Of a DNA stretch of 39,894 nt, positions 20,624 through 30,269 are shown piece after piece. Source of the DNA: Verrucomicrobiales bacterium (GTDB lineage Bacteria; Verrucomicrobiota; Verrucomicrobiia; Limisphaerales; Palsa-1400); NCBI GenBank assembly GCA_003138485.1, contig PLGF01000119.1:1-39894 (forward strand), written 5' to 3'. Positions within the stretch are counted from its first letter, which is position 1. Each line of letters opens with the position of its first letter. The position numbers were made by a program, and so were the translations under genes. The notes under the pieces were generated by a model that saw nothing but the letters and a program-made list of their open reading frames with translations, was not told where the DNA came from and made no database searches.

Positions 20624-22141
20624 TCACTCCTTCTTGAGCTTGACATGCGAAATGCGAAAGAGCGCGCCCGCCGGCTGGTTGGCCAGGCACTCGATCTCCC
20701 AGCCGTGCGCCAGGACGATTTGCTGGACGACTGCCAGGCCCAAGCCCGTGCCTTCGGCGTGGGTGGTGAAGTAGGGCTTGAATATCTCGTCGCGCTGATC
20801 GGGGGAGACGCCGGGACCGTTGTCGGAGATTTCGATGAAGGCCTCCTCATTGTTCCGCCGGCTGGCGCGAATTCGGATGACGCCCTTTGCGGGCACAGCT
20901 TGGACGGCGTTGAGGACGAGGTTGAACAAAGCCTGGCGCAGGAGTTGTTCGTCGGCCTCGATGATGACGGATTCGACCAGGACTTCGAGTTGGATTTTCT
21001 TTTCGTCAATGTCGTAATTGAGGGCGCGCGCCACTTCGGTGGCAACCGCATTGAGGTTGACGGCGGCCCGGCGAACTTCCCGGGGGCGGGAGTAGTTGAT
21101 GAATTCGTTAAGTTGCGCGGTGACGCGGTCGGTTTCGTTGATGATATCGAGCGTCTTTTCGCGGATTTCCGGCGGGGCGCCCTCGTGTTTGGAGATGATC
21201 TGGGCCAGGCCGCGGATGATGTTGAGCGGGTTGCGGGTTTCATGGGCCAGGCCGGCGGCGGCGAGGTTCATTTCCTTGAGGTGCAGGTTCTGCTCGCTGG
21301 CGCGGACCAGGCGCAGTTGCAGCTCGGAGGTTCCGACCAGGCTGTGCCAGGCCATCCCGAAGCCGGCCACGGCGGCGGTGCCCATGATGCCAATGATCAC
21401 GCGCATCCACAAATCATCGTTCAGCGCCCGAAGAACAGGCTGGGCGGACAAGACGACGACAAAGGTGTGGGCGCTCCTGTTGTTGATGAGGTCTTTGTAG
21501 TGTTCCTCCGTCATCCAGTATGGACGCTCGGTGCTCAGGTTCGGGGGGCGGGGGGGCCGGTTGGTGTATGGCGGCGGGCCTTCCGGGCCCCAGAAAGGAC
21601 GATCATTGCTCTGGTTCGGGCCGCGGGGAGGCCGTTCGCCGAACGGGGGCGGCTGGCCTTCGGAGAAATTCGTGGCGGCCATGCGATTGGTGCGCATGGC
21701 GCGGAACTCGCTCGACGGGATCACCAATTCGGGGGCCATGTTGGTTCCCAAGTCAATCGGATATTTCAATATCGCCGTGTCGCCGCTCCAATAAACACCG
21801 CCCTCAAACTCATCGCGCGACGGCAGGTTCGTGATGGACAGTCCGACGGAGGCGACGATTTCGTCGGAGTTGTTGAGCAGCTCGACGGAGAGGAGATCGT
21901 TGGTGCTGACCAGCGCGTTGAGGCCGGCTTCGAGCCGTTCTCTGCCGACGACACCGCTGCCGAAAAATCCCAGCGAGGTCATGAGCTTGCCGCACGCCGA
22001 TGATTCGTAGCGGCCCCGGTCGCTGACGCTATGAAGCAACTCCTTGCGCACGCGCGCGTGCTCGGCCGTCTGCCAGCCTATCAGCGCGGCCCACACGGCC
22101 GCCAGCACACCGTAAACCGCCCAATCTCGGCGAGTCATCAT
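20624..22141 (-). CDS. Membrane histidine kinase, NtrB/ZraS-like
   Basis: A 505-residue sensor kinase. The first membrane segment is at about 8-24 (AVYGVLAAVWAALIGW) and the second at about 247-268. Between them lies an extracytoplasmic sensor of about 220 residues. No HAMP domain is obvious. The phospho-acceptor is H300 in AAAGLAHETRNPLNIIRGL. The ATPase part has NLVLNAVQAVPAKG (N box), SDNGPGVSP (G1), FKPYFTTHAEGTGLGLAVVQQI (F and G2 boxes). The sensor includes a proline-rich stretch (about 163-208) with a repeated RPPRxPNxSxxRPxW pattern that is not part of any sensor fold I know. AAAGG precedes the paired ATGs. It is 5 bases before the activator gene and 13 after the secretin gene. Confidence 0.93.
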   Translation of the reverse strand: MMTRRDWAVYGVLAAVWAALIGWQTAEHARVRKELLHSVSDRGRYESSACGKLMTSLGFFGSGVVGRERLEAGLNALVSTNDLLSVELLNNSDEIVASVGLSITNLPSRDEFEGGVYWSGDTAILKYPIDLGTNMAPELVIPSSEFRAMRTNRMAATNFSEGQPPPFGERPPRGPNQSNDRPFWGPEGPPPYTNRPPRPPNLSTERPYWMTEEHYKDLINNRSAHTFVVVLSAQPVLRALNDDLWMRVIIGIMGTAAVAGFGMAWHSLVGTSELQLRLVRASEQNLHLKEMNLAAAGLAHETRNPLNIIRGLAQIISKHEGAPPEIREKTLDIINETDRVTAQLNEFINYSRPREVRRAAVNLNAVATEVARALNYDIDEKKIQLEVLVESVIIEADEQLLRQALFNLVLNAVQAVPAKGVIRIRASRRNNEEAFIEISDNGPGVSPDQRDEIFKPYFTTHAEGTGLGLAVVQQIVLAHGWEIECLANQPAGALFRISHVKLKKE

Positions 22142-22154
22142 GCGTCAACCTTTC

Positions 22155-23405
<1,251 letters not shown>

Positions 23406-23427
23406 TGGGTTGAACAAATTGTCAAAA

Positions 23428-25149
23428 TCAACGAAGGCCGGTTGTGCCCCCGCTCCCTGAACTGCTGGAGCCGAAACTGCTGCTGGAGCTGGAGGTGGTG
23501 GACGATTGGCTGTTGGCATTGGCCGTCTCGCGGGCGCTTAAGGCCGTGGTCGTCGTGGTCGATGATTTGCTCGTGCTGCCGCCAAAAAGGGTGGACATTG
23601 TCAACTGCACGCTGTTGGGGTCCGCGTTGTCAAGGCTAAAGGCATACACATGCTGATTGCCCTTGGTGCCCTCGTCCAACTTCTCGATCATCCCTGTAAT
23701 TTCCTCCATCATATCTTGCGACGCTGTCACCACGACCGATTCGGTGCGGGCGTCGGCCACGGCCAGCACGGTGGATTGCCGCTTCATGCGCGTGCTCTGG
23801 GTGGATGCGGCTTGTCCGCCGCCCCCTCCCCCAAACGGGTTAAACCGAAAACCCGCCGTCCGATTGCCCTGGTCCGATGAGGTGCTCGAGGGAAACAGGC
23901 TGGCCAGTTCGTTGGCGATCTCCGTCGGGTCGGCGTGTTTCAGACGGAAGACACGGATTTGGGTGATGTCCTGGCTCGGTTGGTCCAGTTGAACGATCAC
24001 ATTGCTGACGGTGGCCATGTAGTCGGGCGGCGCGCTGGCCACAATGGCATTCAACTGATCGTCGGAGGTAAAGACCGTGTGGGTCTGCGCGTTTTGCGTG
24101 GTGCTGCTGTTGCCGCCGCCCCCGCCGCCGCCCATCATCATGGCCATGGGGTTGAAGCCACCCCCCCGGCCCCCGCCGGCGCCGATTGTATTTCGCGTGT
24201 TGGCCCGGGTGATGTCGGAATCGGCGCTTTGAAAAATTTCCTTCAATTCAGAGGCAACCGATTTGGAATCGGCATAGGCGAGGGGGAAGACCTCGACATC
24301 GGAAATGGCGGAACTGTCAAGCGCGGAGATGATTTCAGCGATGCGGCGAACGTCTTTTTGCGCGGCGGTCATGATGATGGCGTTGCCCGCGTCGTTGGCG
24401 GTGACGGTGGCGCCCTGTGGGATGAGCTGGTCAAGGTCTCTGACCAGTTGCGCCGGCTGCAAGGTGTGGACCGGGAGGATTTCGGTGACAATGATGTCGT
24501 TGGCCGGAATGTTCGCAAATCCGTTTCTCTCGACAACGACGGGAGTCTGGGAACTGCTCTTGGCGCCGCTGGCATCCATGATGGTCAGAGTGCGGCCGCT
24601 GAGGCTGACGGCGAAGTGGTTCTTGGCCAGTTGTTCGCTAAGCAAATCCACTATCTCGTTGGTGGCTATCGGTTGCCTGGACACGACGCTGACTTTGCCC
24701 CGCAAATCGGCGTCCGTCATGATGATCAATCCCGCCTTGGCGCTCAGATAGTTGAGCACGGCGTTCAAGGGCGCTTCGTGAAAGTTGAGCACAAGACCGT
24801 TGGTGGGCGTCGGTCCGGCCGGCATGTTCGTGTCCAGAAGGGCAGACGCCTCAACTTCCGCGATCGCCGCGGTCCGGGGCGCCCTTCGATCCCGCGCGTT
24901 GGCGCGGGCGTTCGCGGGAGCCGCGTACGCGGGTTCGCCCGGCGCGGGCGCGTTGGCGGCGTCCGGCGCAACGTCAGGCGCGTTGGCGGCGTCGGGCGGG
25001 GCATCCGGCGGGGCGGCGGCGTCGGGCGCGGCGACCGCGTCCGGGGGCGCGATCTCAACGGGAGTGTTGGTGGTGTCATCCGCCGCGGATGCGAGCCATC
25101 CGGCGGCAAAGGTGGCGATTAGAATAGTGACAAGGTGCTTCGTTTTCAT
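23428..25149 (-). CDS. gspD: Type II secretion secretin, N-domain protein (N-terminal half of GspD)
   Basis: A 573-residue exported protein that has the periplasmic N-domains of GspD but no secretin pore domain. After a signal peptide (LVTILIATFAAGWLASA) comes an Ala/Pro/Asp-rich linker (about 30-95), then N0 (LVLNFHEAPLNAVLNYLSAKAGL), then repeated N-domains. These start at IIVTEILPVHTLQPAQLVRDL, VEVFPLAYADSKSVASELKEIF and ITQIRVFRLKHADPTEIANELASLF. A last one begins at HVYAFSLDNADPNSVQLTMSTLF but stops halfway in a Ser/Thr/Gly-rich tail. Glycine-rich loops lie inside the middle domains. The missing half-domain and the pore are encoded by the next gene. The ATG overlaps the stop of the GspC-like gene by four bases. 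Confidence 0.9.
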   Translation of the reverse strand: MKTKHLVTILIATFAAGWLASAADDTTNTPVEIAPPDAVAAPDAAAPPDAPPDAANAPDVAPDAANAPAPGEPAYAAPANARANARDRRAPRTAAIAEVEASALLDTNMPAGPTPTNGLVLNFHEAPLNAVLNYLSAKAGLIIMTDADLRGKVSVVSRQPIATNEIVDLLSEQLAKNHFAVSLSGRTLTIMDASGAKSSSQTPVVVERNGFANIPANDIIVTEILPVHTLQPAQLVRDLDQLIPQGATVTANDAGNAIIMTAAQKDVRRIAEIISALDSSAISDVEVFPLAYADSKSVASELKEIFQSADSDITRANTRNTIGAGGGRGGGFNPMAMMMGGGGGGGNSSTTQNAQTHTVFTSDDQLNAIVASAPPDYMATVSNVIVQLDQPSQDITQIRVFRLKHADPTEIANELASLFPSSTSSDQGNRTAGFRFNPFGGGGGGQAASTQSTRMKRQSTVLAVADARTESVVVTASQDMMEEITGMIEKLDEGTKGNQHVYAFSLDNADPNSVQLTMSTLFGGSTSKSSTTTTTALSARETANANSQSSTTSSSSSSFGSSSSGSGGTTGLR

Positions 25150-25727
25150 TGTTCCTCCAATTTGCGTTTCTTGAGTCTTTCAATTATGTCGCTGCTGGCG
25201 CCACCGGACGGGGCGGCGGATACTGCGTCGGACGTCGGGGTTTCACCGGAACTGCTCCTCCTGGTGAGGCCACGGGCCGGGTTGGCGGCGAATTGTTCGG
25301 ATACCACGGACCACGGTCCGCCATCCGTGCGGCTTAGACTTCTTCGATTATCGAGATCCAGGACGTAAGTGTTGGTTCCGTCAGTCAACTGGACGCCGTC
25401 CAGGTTGATTTGGGCGATTTTGAGCCCCTTCACGGAATCTCCCGTCTTGAAATCCACGTTCGGAACGCCGTCGCCCGCGAAAAACGCCGTCGTCTTCCCG
25501 TAATCGTCGCCGACCCCTGAAAAGGTCAAGTGCTCCACCACGCGCTGCCGGACGTTGGGGCCTGGGATCCTCCTGCCTCTCCGGGTTGGGTCAAAGATAT
25601 TTTTCTCGGCGATGATCTTGAACGCGTTATAGTCCAGGCGCGCCGCGGGATTGGTTTCCTGGGCCGGGGCCGCGGGGCCGGAAGCCGCCAGCAACAGCGC
25701 GATGAATATGGATGGCAGAGGTTTCAT
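25146..25727 (-). CDS. GspC/PilP-like periplasmic secretion protein
   Basis: A 193-residue exported protein with a signal peptide (IFIALLLAASGPAAPAQ) and the homology-region motif FKIIAEKNIFDPTRRGR, followed by a small beta domain (LTFSGVGDDYGKTTAFFAGDG, VKGLKIAQINLDGVQLTDGTNTYVLDL). In GspC and PilP the homology region links the inner-membrane platform to the secretin N0 domain, which fits its place right before the secretin genes. Unlike classical GspC, no membrane anchor remains after the cleavable signal and no PDZ domain is seen, so PilP is an equally good comparison. Its ATG overlaps the stop of the upstream gene by four bases (ATGA), and its own stop overlaps the next ATG in the same way. 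Confidence 0.7.
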   Translation of the reverse strand: MKPLPSIFIALLLAASGPAAPAQETNPAARLDYNAFKIIAEKNIFDPTRRGRRIPGPNVRQRVVEHLTFSGVGDDYGKTTAFFAGDGVPNVDFKTGDSVKGLKIAQINLDGVQLTDGTNTYVLDLDNRRSLSRTDGGPWSVVSEQFAANPARGLTRRSSSGETPTSDAVSAAPSGGASSDIIERLKKRKLEEQ

Positions 25728-26257
25728 TGATTGGAGGCGGGCAGAATCAAACCGCTCAGGTCCATGCCGAGCGTCCATTGGCGGCCGGTTTCGTCCTTTG
25801 CGGTAAGCTCGCATGAATCCAGCTTAACCCCGATAGGGTCTTTTGCCATATCATAAAGGAAGTGCGAGATCGTGTCCGAAGTGCCGGCGACATCCGCCCG
25901 GCATTCGATGGTGGAATAACCCTCATCGGCCTCGCGCACCTGCGGCCGGAAGGAGCCTTCGGTCACGCCGCTGGAAGCCACCCAGCGGTCAAAGGCGGTG
26001 ACGAATTGGCGTTCGGCCACGGTGGGGTTGCCGGACAAGGCGTTGGTCTCCATTTGCATCCACTGGCCGCGCACCGTTTCCTGGCGCCGCAGGAGCATCG
26101 TGCCATCGGAAATTTCCTTGCGGAGAGTGGCGATGCGCTTGGTGCGGTTGTCCCAGGCGTTGGACAGGGGCGAAACGACCAGCAGATTCAGCAGCCAAAG
26201 GCCGCCGCACGTCAATGCGGCGATGAGCAGAAGCTTCTCGCGGTTTTTAGTTTCCAT
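25724..26257 (-). CDS. GspM/PilO-like inner-membrane platform protein
   Basis: A 177-residue bitopic protein: short cytoplasmic start METKNREK, one membrane segment (LLLIAALTCGGLWLLNLLVV), a coiled-coil region, and a periplasmic ferredoxin-like part (STIECRADVAGTSDTISHFLYDMAKDPIGVKLDSCELTAKD would span it). GspM and PilO bind GspL or PilN in the inner-membrane platform of the secretion machine. Size and topology agree with that family, although sequence motifs are few. The ATG at 26257 is well supported by a strong ribosome binding site and lies inside the last codons of the GspL-like gene (11-base overlap). Confidence 0.75.
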   Translation of the reverse strand: METKNREKLLLIAALTCGGLWLLNLLVVSPLSNAWDNRTKRIATLRKEISDGTMLLRRQETVRGQWMQMETNALSGNPTVAERQFVTAFDRWVASSGVTEGSFRPQVREADEGYSTIECRADVAGTSDTISHFLYDMAKDPIGVKLDSCELTAKDETGRQWTLGMDLSGLILPASNQ

Positions 26258-27713
26258 TGGCAACTCCTTCCGCCCACTGGTAATTCACGCCGAATTGCAC
26301 CGTTGTTCTTTGTCCGCTTTGCCCGGTTTGGGCGCCGTGCTTCTCGGCATGCACGTTGGCGATCTCATTGGTGTAGTCGCAAAGCCTGTTGTGCAGCTTT
26401 TCAAACGCCGCGTTGTCGCTCGCAACGCCGGAGCAGACAATGTTGGTCATGTCGCGAATCTCCACCGATTTGGCGCATACCGATGAATCCTCTGGAAATG
26501 CCTCCCACAACCGCGCCAGGATGCGCAAATTGCGGAAGGATCGGTCGTACCAGGGCCGGTACTTGACAATCAGGTCCTGATCATCGTTGAGCTCCTTGAC
26601 CACCGGCGCCATTTTGTCCCATTTGGATTGAAGGTCGTGGATTTGCCATTGTTGCACGCCGAAGGCGAGCACAACGCCCAACACGACGGTGGCGGCCGCC
26701 CCGCCCGCCCAAGCCAGCTTGCGGGCGGACATGCGGCTGTGGATCAATTGCTGCCAGGGGCGGACGCGCGGGGGAAGGAATTCAAGGTTCGATTCGACGC
26801 CACGCACCCAGGCGGCGCCAACGGCCAGCGCGGGAGAAGCCGCCAGGTCAGGCGGCAGGCCAGGCTCGAAAGGCCCGCCGGGCGCCTGTTCCACCGCTTC
26901 CACCGTCAAGCCCATCGCCTCAAGCCGCGGCGAAAGATCATGGACAAATTGGCGGCACATTTCCCCCTGTCCGAAGACGCGCACCTTGCCGGGGCCGTCC
27001 GCCAGGCCGCCGGGCAACTGGCCCAGCGTGATGCGCAGCTCGCGCGCGGTCAACTCGGCTGAAATCCGCTTCTGCCCGCCCTGGGCATCGGTAGCCTCGT
27101 CGAGGGAACGCACAGCGACAATGCCGCCCCCGCCGCTGACTTGAAGATCAATGCTATTGCTGCGCACAGCCAGGGCCAGCACGCGCGCCTGGTCCCGCGC
27201 GGCGGGCTGGAGCGCGCCGATGCCCAGGCCGAAGGTGACCGGCTTGAGTTTCGCGGCGCGCAGAACCCGCTCAAGAGTGCCGAGGTTGTTCCGCGGAACG
27301 GCCAGCATTGTCGCGTAAGCTTCGCCGTCCTTGGGACGGAAGATGGAATGGACCGTCAGGAGAGCCTCGGACCCGCCGTGAATGCCCCGCTCCACTTCCA
27401 GTTCCAGGAAGCTGGTGCGCTCGGCTTCGGGCAATTCGGGCAGCTTGGTTTGCAAAGTCAGCAACCAGCCCAGGGGCAGGCAAACGGCGCAACGCCGCTC
27501 CCGCACGCCGGCCTGGTCGAGATGATTGCGGATTTCCCGCCCGACCAGCTCCGGGTCGTCGGTCAGAGGCGAGAGCGCCAGGGAGGCGGAAATGGTCTGG
27601 CGGACGTGCAGGGAGCCGTTGGAGCGGCGCAAGACCACGGCTTCCAGGCGGTTGCCGTCCAGGCTCAGGCCGAGGACGGAGCGGGCGCGATTGGATTTGA
27701 AGAAGTTCATCAT
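26247..27713 (-). CDS. gspL: GspL-like protein (actin-like PilM domain plus periplasmic part)
   Basis: A 488-residue inner-membrane platform protein. The cytoplasmic part (about 10-320) is an actin-like ATPase fold of the PilM/GspL type, with SVLGLSLDGNRLEAVVL at its start and LAVGAAWVRGVESNLEFLPP at its end. A single membrane segment at about 332-353 (KLAWAGGAAATVVLGVVLAF) is followed by a coiled-coil and a small periplasmic domain, as in GspL or a PilM-PilN fusion. It would couple the GspE ATPase to the pseudopilus machinery. The double ATG at 27713/27710 overlaps the GspK stop (ATGA). The gene order K-L-M-C-D differs from the classical C-to-N order of proteobacterial operons. Confidence 0.85.
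   Translation of the reverse strand: MMNFFKSNRARSVLGLSLDGNRLEAVVLRRSNGSLHVRQTISASLALSPLTDDPELVGREIRNHLDQAGVRERRCAVCLPLGWLLTLQTKLPELPEAERTSFLELEVERGIHGGSEALLTVHSIFRPKDGEAYATMLAVPRNNLGTLERVLRAAKLKPVTFGLGIGALQPAARDQARVLALAVRSNSIDLQVSGGGGIVAVRSLDEATDAQGGQKRISAELTARELRITLGQLPGGLADGPGKVRVFGQGEMCRQFVHDLSPRLEAMGLTVEAVEQAPGGPFEPGLPPDLAASPALAVGAAWVRGVESNLEFLPPRVRPWQQLIHSRMSARKLAWAGGAAATVVLGVVLAFGVQQWQIHDLQSKWDKMAPVVKELNDDQDLIVKYRPWYDRSFRNLRILARLWEAFPEDSSVCAKSVEIRDMTNIVCSGVASDNAAFEKLHNRLCDYTNEIANVHAEKHGAQTGQSGQRTTVQFGVNYQWAEGVANGN
26264..26271 (-). promoter_or_regulatory. Strong Shine-Dalgarno site fixing the GspM-like start
   Basis: GGAAGGAG on the minus strand ends 6 bases before the ATG at 26257, inside the coding sequence of the preceding gene. 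Most other starts in this window lack such a site, so this one helps to decide against the TTG at 26263. Confidence 0.75.
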
Positions 27714-29176
27714 TTTGAGTTATTGGCCAGGAGCTGGTCGTGCAGTTTCTTGCCCAAGGCCCATCCCAGATGGGTCAGGTCCTGGCGAAAGACGATCAGC
27801 GGAGTGCCGGTGCTGCAATCAAAAACAAAGCGCACCCGCCGGTAGCCCCGGTTGTGGTGCCCGACGGCGACCACGTCGGCGGTGAACTGATACGAGTAGG
27901 GAGTAATGTAAGGGCCAATCTGCGCGATCGTGGTCGTATCGGTGGAGGGCAGCGCGGATTTGAGCCAGGTGACCGAGGGCGTTTGCGGAGGATTGGACTG
28001 CCGGTAAGCCAGCACCTGCGGGGCCTCGGTCAGGCCGATGCCGGGGATGCAGGCCAGCGCGGTGGCGGTGGCATTGTTGACATTGATTAAACCTGTCAGG
28101 TTGGGATTCATGAGGTATGGCTCGATCTGCTGGAAATCGCTTTCGGACATGCCGCTGCGGATGTAAAAATCCAGCACGCTGGTGGGCGCCGAGGCGGCCG
28201 AGGCGGCCGCGGTGGTGGCGCCAGCCGTCGCGCCACGAGTGGACGCGCCGCCAGTGGCGCCGGTGGCGCCAGTTGCGCCAGTGGCGCCAGCCGTCGCGCC
28301 GCCGCCCCCTCCCGTGGTGTTGACGCCGAAGGGCGCCAAATAGGAAACCAGAGAGGGATTGTTCGTCTCAAGGAAAGTCTCCAAGCCGCTGACATTGGTG
28401 ACAGCGATGCGAGCCACACCGTTGGATCCCGTGGTAGGTTCGTGGCTCCAGACCGTGACGTATTCCAGAACACCTGGATCAAGAATGCCGTCGGAGTTGT
28501 CGTTGGGGGGCAAGGTCGCGCCATCGTTTTCGTTCGGGTCCAGGATGCCGTTGAGGTTGGCATCCTCGCCGTAGAGCAGGTCCATGTTCATTCCATAGAC
28601 CATGCGCAATTCGTCGATGGTCTCGTAAGGCCCGTTTTTGCAAAGGTAGGGCTGCTGCAAAGTGGAGTAGGTTTCCGATTTGGCCCCGCCGGGGCTGGGC
28701 TGGTTGTTGCTGCTGGTCTGCCAATCGTAGATCGCGGCGGCCGTGTTCATTGTCATCTGCGGCAGGCACTGCAGGGAGTTGCTGTTGGCTCCGTTGAGAT
28801 TGAGCTTGGAAGCCTCGTCAATCAGGCCCCAGACCGGATGGTCTCCCTTGGCGGAGGCTGTCAGATCGTTGGTGTCGCGGCCAACGAGCCAGAACGTCGC
28901 GTCGCCCACCTTCACGCCGGAAACCCTGAAATTGCCCGGGCTGGGGATGGTCATCATGTTGGCCCGATTGGCCAGGATGTTGCTCACGTAGAGGGCGGCG
29001 CCCTCGATGGCCTGATCGGCTTCGACGCTCGCGACCCGGTTGTCCGCCGCCTTCAATTGCATCGACATGTTGTCGGCAAAATAGAGGGTGATCGCCACCA
29101 GCCCAAAGGCGACCCACATCACGATGATCAACACCGAAGCGCGGGACGAATTGGATTTGGCGGCGGCGGGATTCAT
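27710..29176 (-). CDS. gspK: GspK minor pseudopilin, enlarged
   Basis: A 488-residue protein, longer than the usual roughly 320-350 residues of GspK. The N-terminus has a prepilin-like helix (ASVLIIVMWVAFGLVAITLYFA) without the glutamate at position 5, as is normal for GspK. The DEASKLNLNGAN segment and the late helix-hairpin-helix-like LINVNNATATALACIPGIGLTEA are typical of the family. Two additions are odd: an EF-hand-like loop (D205 to E216, DANLNGILDPNE) followed by DNSDGILDP, and a low-complexity Gly-Ala-Thr stretch at 287-332. It should sit at the pseudopilus tip with GspI and GspJ. Its ATG overlaps the GspJ stop by four bases. Confidence 0.88.
   Translation of the reverse strand: MNPAAAKSNSSRASVLIIVMWVAFGLVAITLYFADNMSMQLKAADNRVASVEADQAIEGAALYVSNILANRANMMTIPSPGNFRVSGVKVGDATFWLVGRDTNDLTASAKGDHPVWGLIDEASKLNLNGANSNSLQCLPQMTMNTAAAIYDWQTSSNNQPSPGGAKSETYSTLQQPYLCKNGPYETIDELRMVYGMNMDLLYGEDANLNGILDPNENDGATLPPNDNSDGILDPGVLEYVTVWSHEPTTGSNGVARIAVTNVSGLETFLETNNPSLVSYLAPFGVNTTGGGGGATAGATGATGATGATGGASTRGATAGATTAAASAASAPTSVLDFYIRSGMSESDFQQIEPYLMNPNLTGLINVNNATATALACIPGIGLTEAPQVLAYRQSNPPQTPSVTWLKSALPSTDTTTIAQIGPYITPYSYQFTADVVAVGHHNRGYRRVRFVFDCSTGTPLIVFRQDLTHLGWALGKKLHDQLLANNSK
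28191..28312. repeat. Short tandem repeats encoding a Gly-Ala-Thr tract in gspK
   Basis: Units related to GTGGCGCCA and GCCGTCGCG recur here about ten times with small changes and encode runs of Gly-Ala-Thr triplets (residues about 287-332 of GspK). The tract is in frame and could vary in length between strains. Confidence 0.7.
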
Positions 29177-29862
29177 TGGATCGCGGCGACGGGGTTGGTG
29201 TTGAGCAGAACGTCCACGGGGACAACCAGTTCCAACTGGGCGCCGGCGCCGGCGCCCGGGTAGGAGGCCATGCGGATCTGCACTTTGACAGCCTGGGGCA
29301 AATTAGTTTGCTGGGTGGTGTCCCAAATAGGGTCCCACTGCGAGCCGTCATAATAGAGGAACGTCAAGGTTTGGACGCCGCTCAGGATCGCGTGCTGTTC
29401 GTCCGGCTGCGGCGGTTGGTTGATCGGCAGCAAATTGCGCGTGATGGCGCGAATGAGGTCCCGGCCCGGACCGCGAACGCCGTTGGTGGGCGCCGCCAAC
29501 AGATAATCGACCTTCTGGATGCAACCCCAGGGAACCATGCCGTCGAGTTCGCCGCCGGAAGTGTAAAAGTCCGGGCCGATCTGGTTGGGGAGCGAGTTGC
29601 TGGTGGAAGTGGTTTGGAGCGGGCCGATGATGACGCCGTTGGTCGAGGCGGCGAGGTTGGCCAGGTCATTCTGAATGATGCCCAAGGCTTCTTCCACCGG
29701 CTGGCTGCCTTCGACGGCTTCGATGGTGGCGTTGCGGAGATGAAGGGCGGTGAAAAAGACGCCGTGAATGGCGACCAGAATCATCGACATGATCGAAATG
29801 GCCAGCAGCATTTCCAGCAGTGTAAACGCGGGCGAAAAGTGGGATGGCAGGCGCGGTGTCAT
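29173..29862 (-). CDS. gspJ: GspJ-like minor pseudopilin
   Basis: A 229-residue pseudopilin. The short leader ends in SPA followed by FTLLEMLLAISIMSMILVAIHGVFF, the prepilin helix with glutamate at position 5, which a prepilin peptidase would cut. The rest is a beta-rich periplasmic domain with the GspJ-like ending (LTFLYYDGSQWDPIWDTTQQTNLPQAVKVQIRM), the usual strand before the C-terminus. The longest frame begins at 29997. I chose the ATG at 29862, which keeps a short leader and overlaps the GspI stop as ATGA. With GspI and GspK it would form the pseudopilus tip. No prepilin peptidase gene is present in the window. Confidence 0.87.
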   Translation of the reverse strand: MTPRLPSHFSPAFTLLEMLLAISIMSMILVAIHGVFFTALHLRNATIEAVEGSQPVEEALGIIQNDLANLAASTNGVIIGPLQTTSTSNSLPNQIGPDFYTSGGELDGMVPWGCIQKVDYLLAAPTNGVRGPGRDLIRAITRNLLPINQPPQPDEQHAILSGVQTLTFLYYDGSQWDPIWDTTQQTNLPQAVKVQIRMASYPGAGAGAQLELVVPVDVLLNTNPVAAIQ

Positions 29863-30269
29863 AGCTGATTGGGCTGCACCAGCGTGCTCAAGTGGACCTC
29901 GTAGCTCTTGCCCTGGACTCCGTAAGTCACCGTCAGGGTGGCCATCATCAATTGACTCAGCGTGTCTTCGGTCCAAGCGGAACATCTGACCGACCATCTG
30001 TAAGTCAGGCCGCGTTCCTGCACCACGCCGGTCTGGCTGGAGTTTTGCAACTGGCCGGTCACCTTCAATTCGTTGATGACTTTGGTTCCGATCCGGGCGG
30101 CGGTCGTTTTGCGCTGGGCGACTTCGCCAGCCATGCTCGCCACGTGCAAGCCCTGGACGGCCACCGGGATGAGGATGACCAAAAACATCATCGCCACCAG
30201 CACCTCGATCAGCGTAAAGGCGGAGCGGGCGCGTTTAGCGGCGGTTGGGTTGGCCGGGTTGTATGGCAT
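29859..30269 (-). CDS. gspI: GspI-like minor pseudopilin
   Basis: A 136-residue pseudopilin. The leader MPYNPANPTAAKRARSA is basic and is followed by FTLIEVLVAMMFLVILIPVAVQGL, the methylatable phenylalanine and glutamate-5 helix. The small C-terminal domain has LTYRWSVRCSAW and LMMATLTVTYGVQGKSYEVHLSTLV, like the two-layer fold of GspI. The size fits the family. It starts 35 bases inside the end of the GspH gene and ends overlapping the GspJ start. Confidence 0.87.
   Translation of the reverse strand: MPYNPANPTAAKRARSAFTLIEVLVAMMFLVILIPVAVQGLHVASMAGEVAQRKTTAARIGTKVINELKVTGQLQNSSQTGVVQERGLTYRWSVRCSAWTEDTLSQLMMATLTVTYGVQGKSYEVHLSTLVQPNQL

Noticed and set aside
20645-22003. 452-codon plus-strand frame opposite the histidine kinase
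   Set aside because: The kinase on the other strand has all catalytic boxes. The antisense product is a low-complexity Gly/Val/Asp mixture without motifs.
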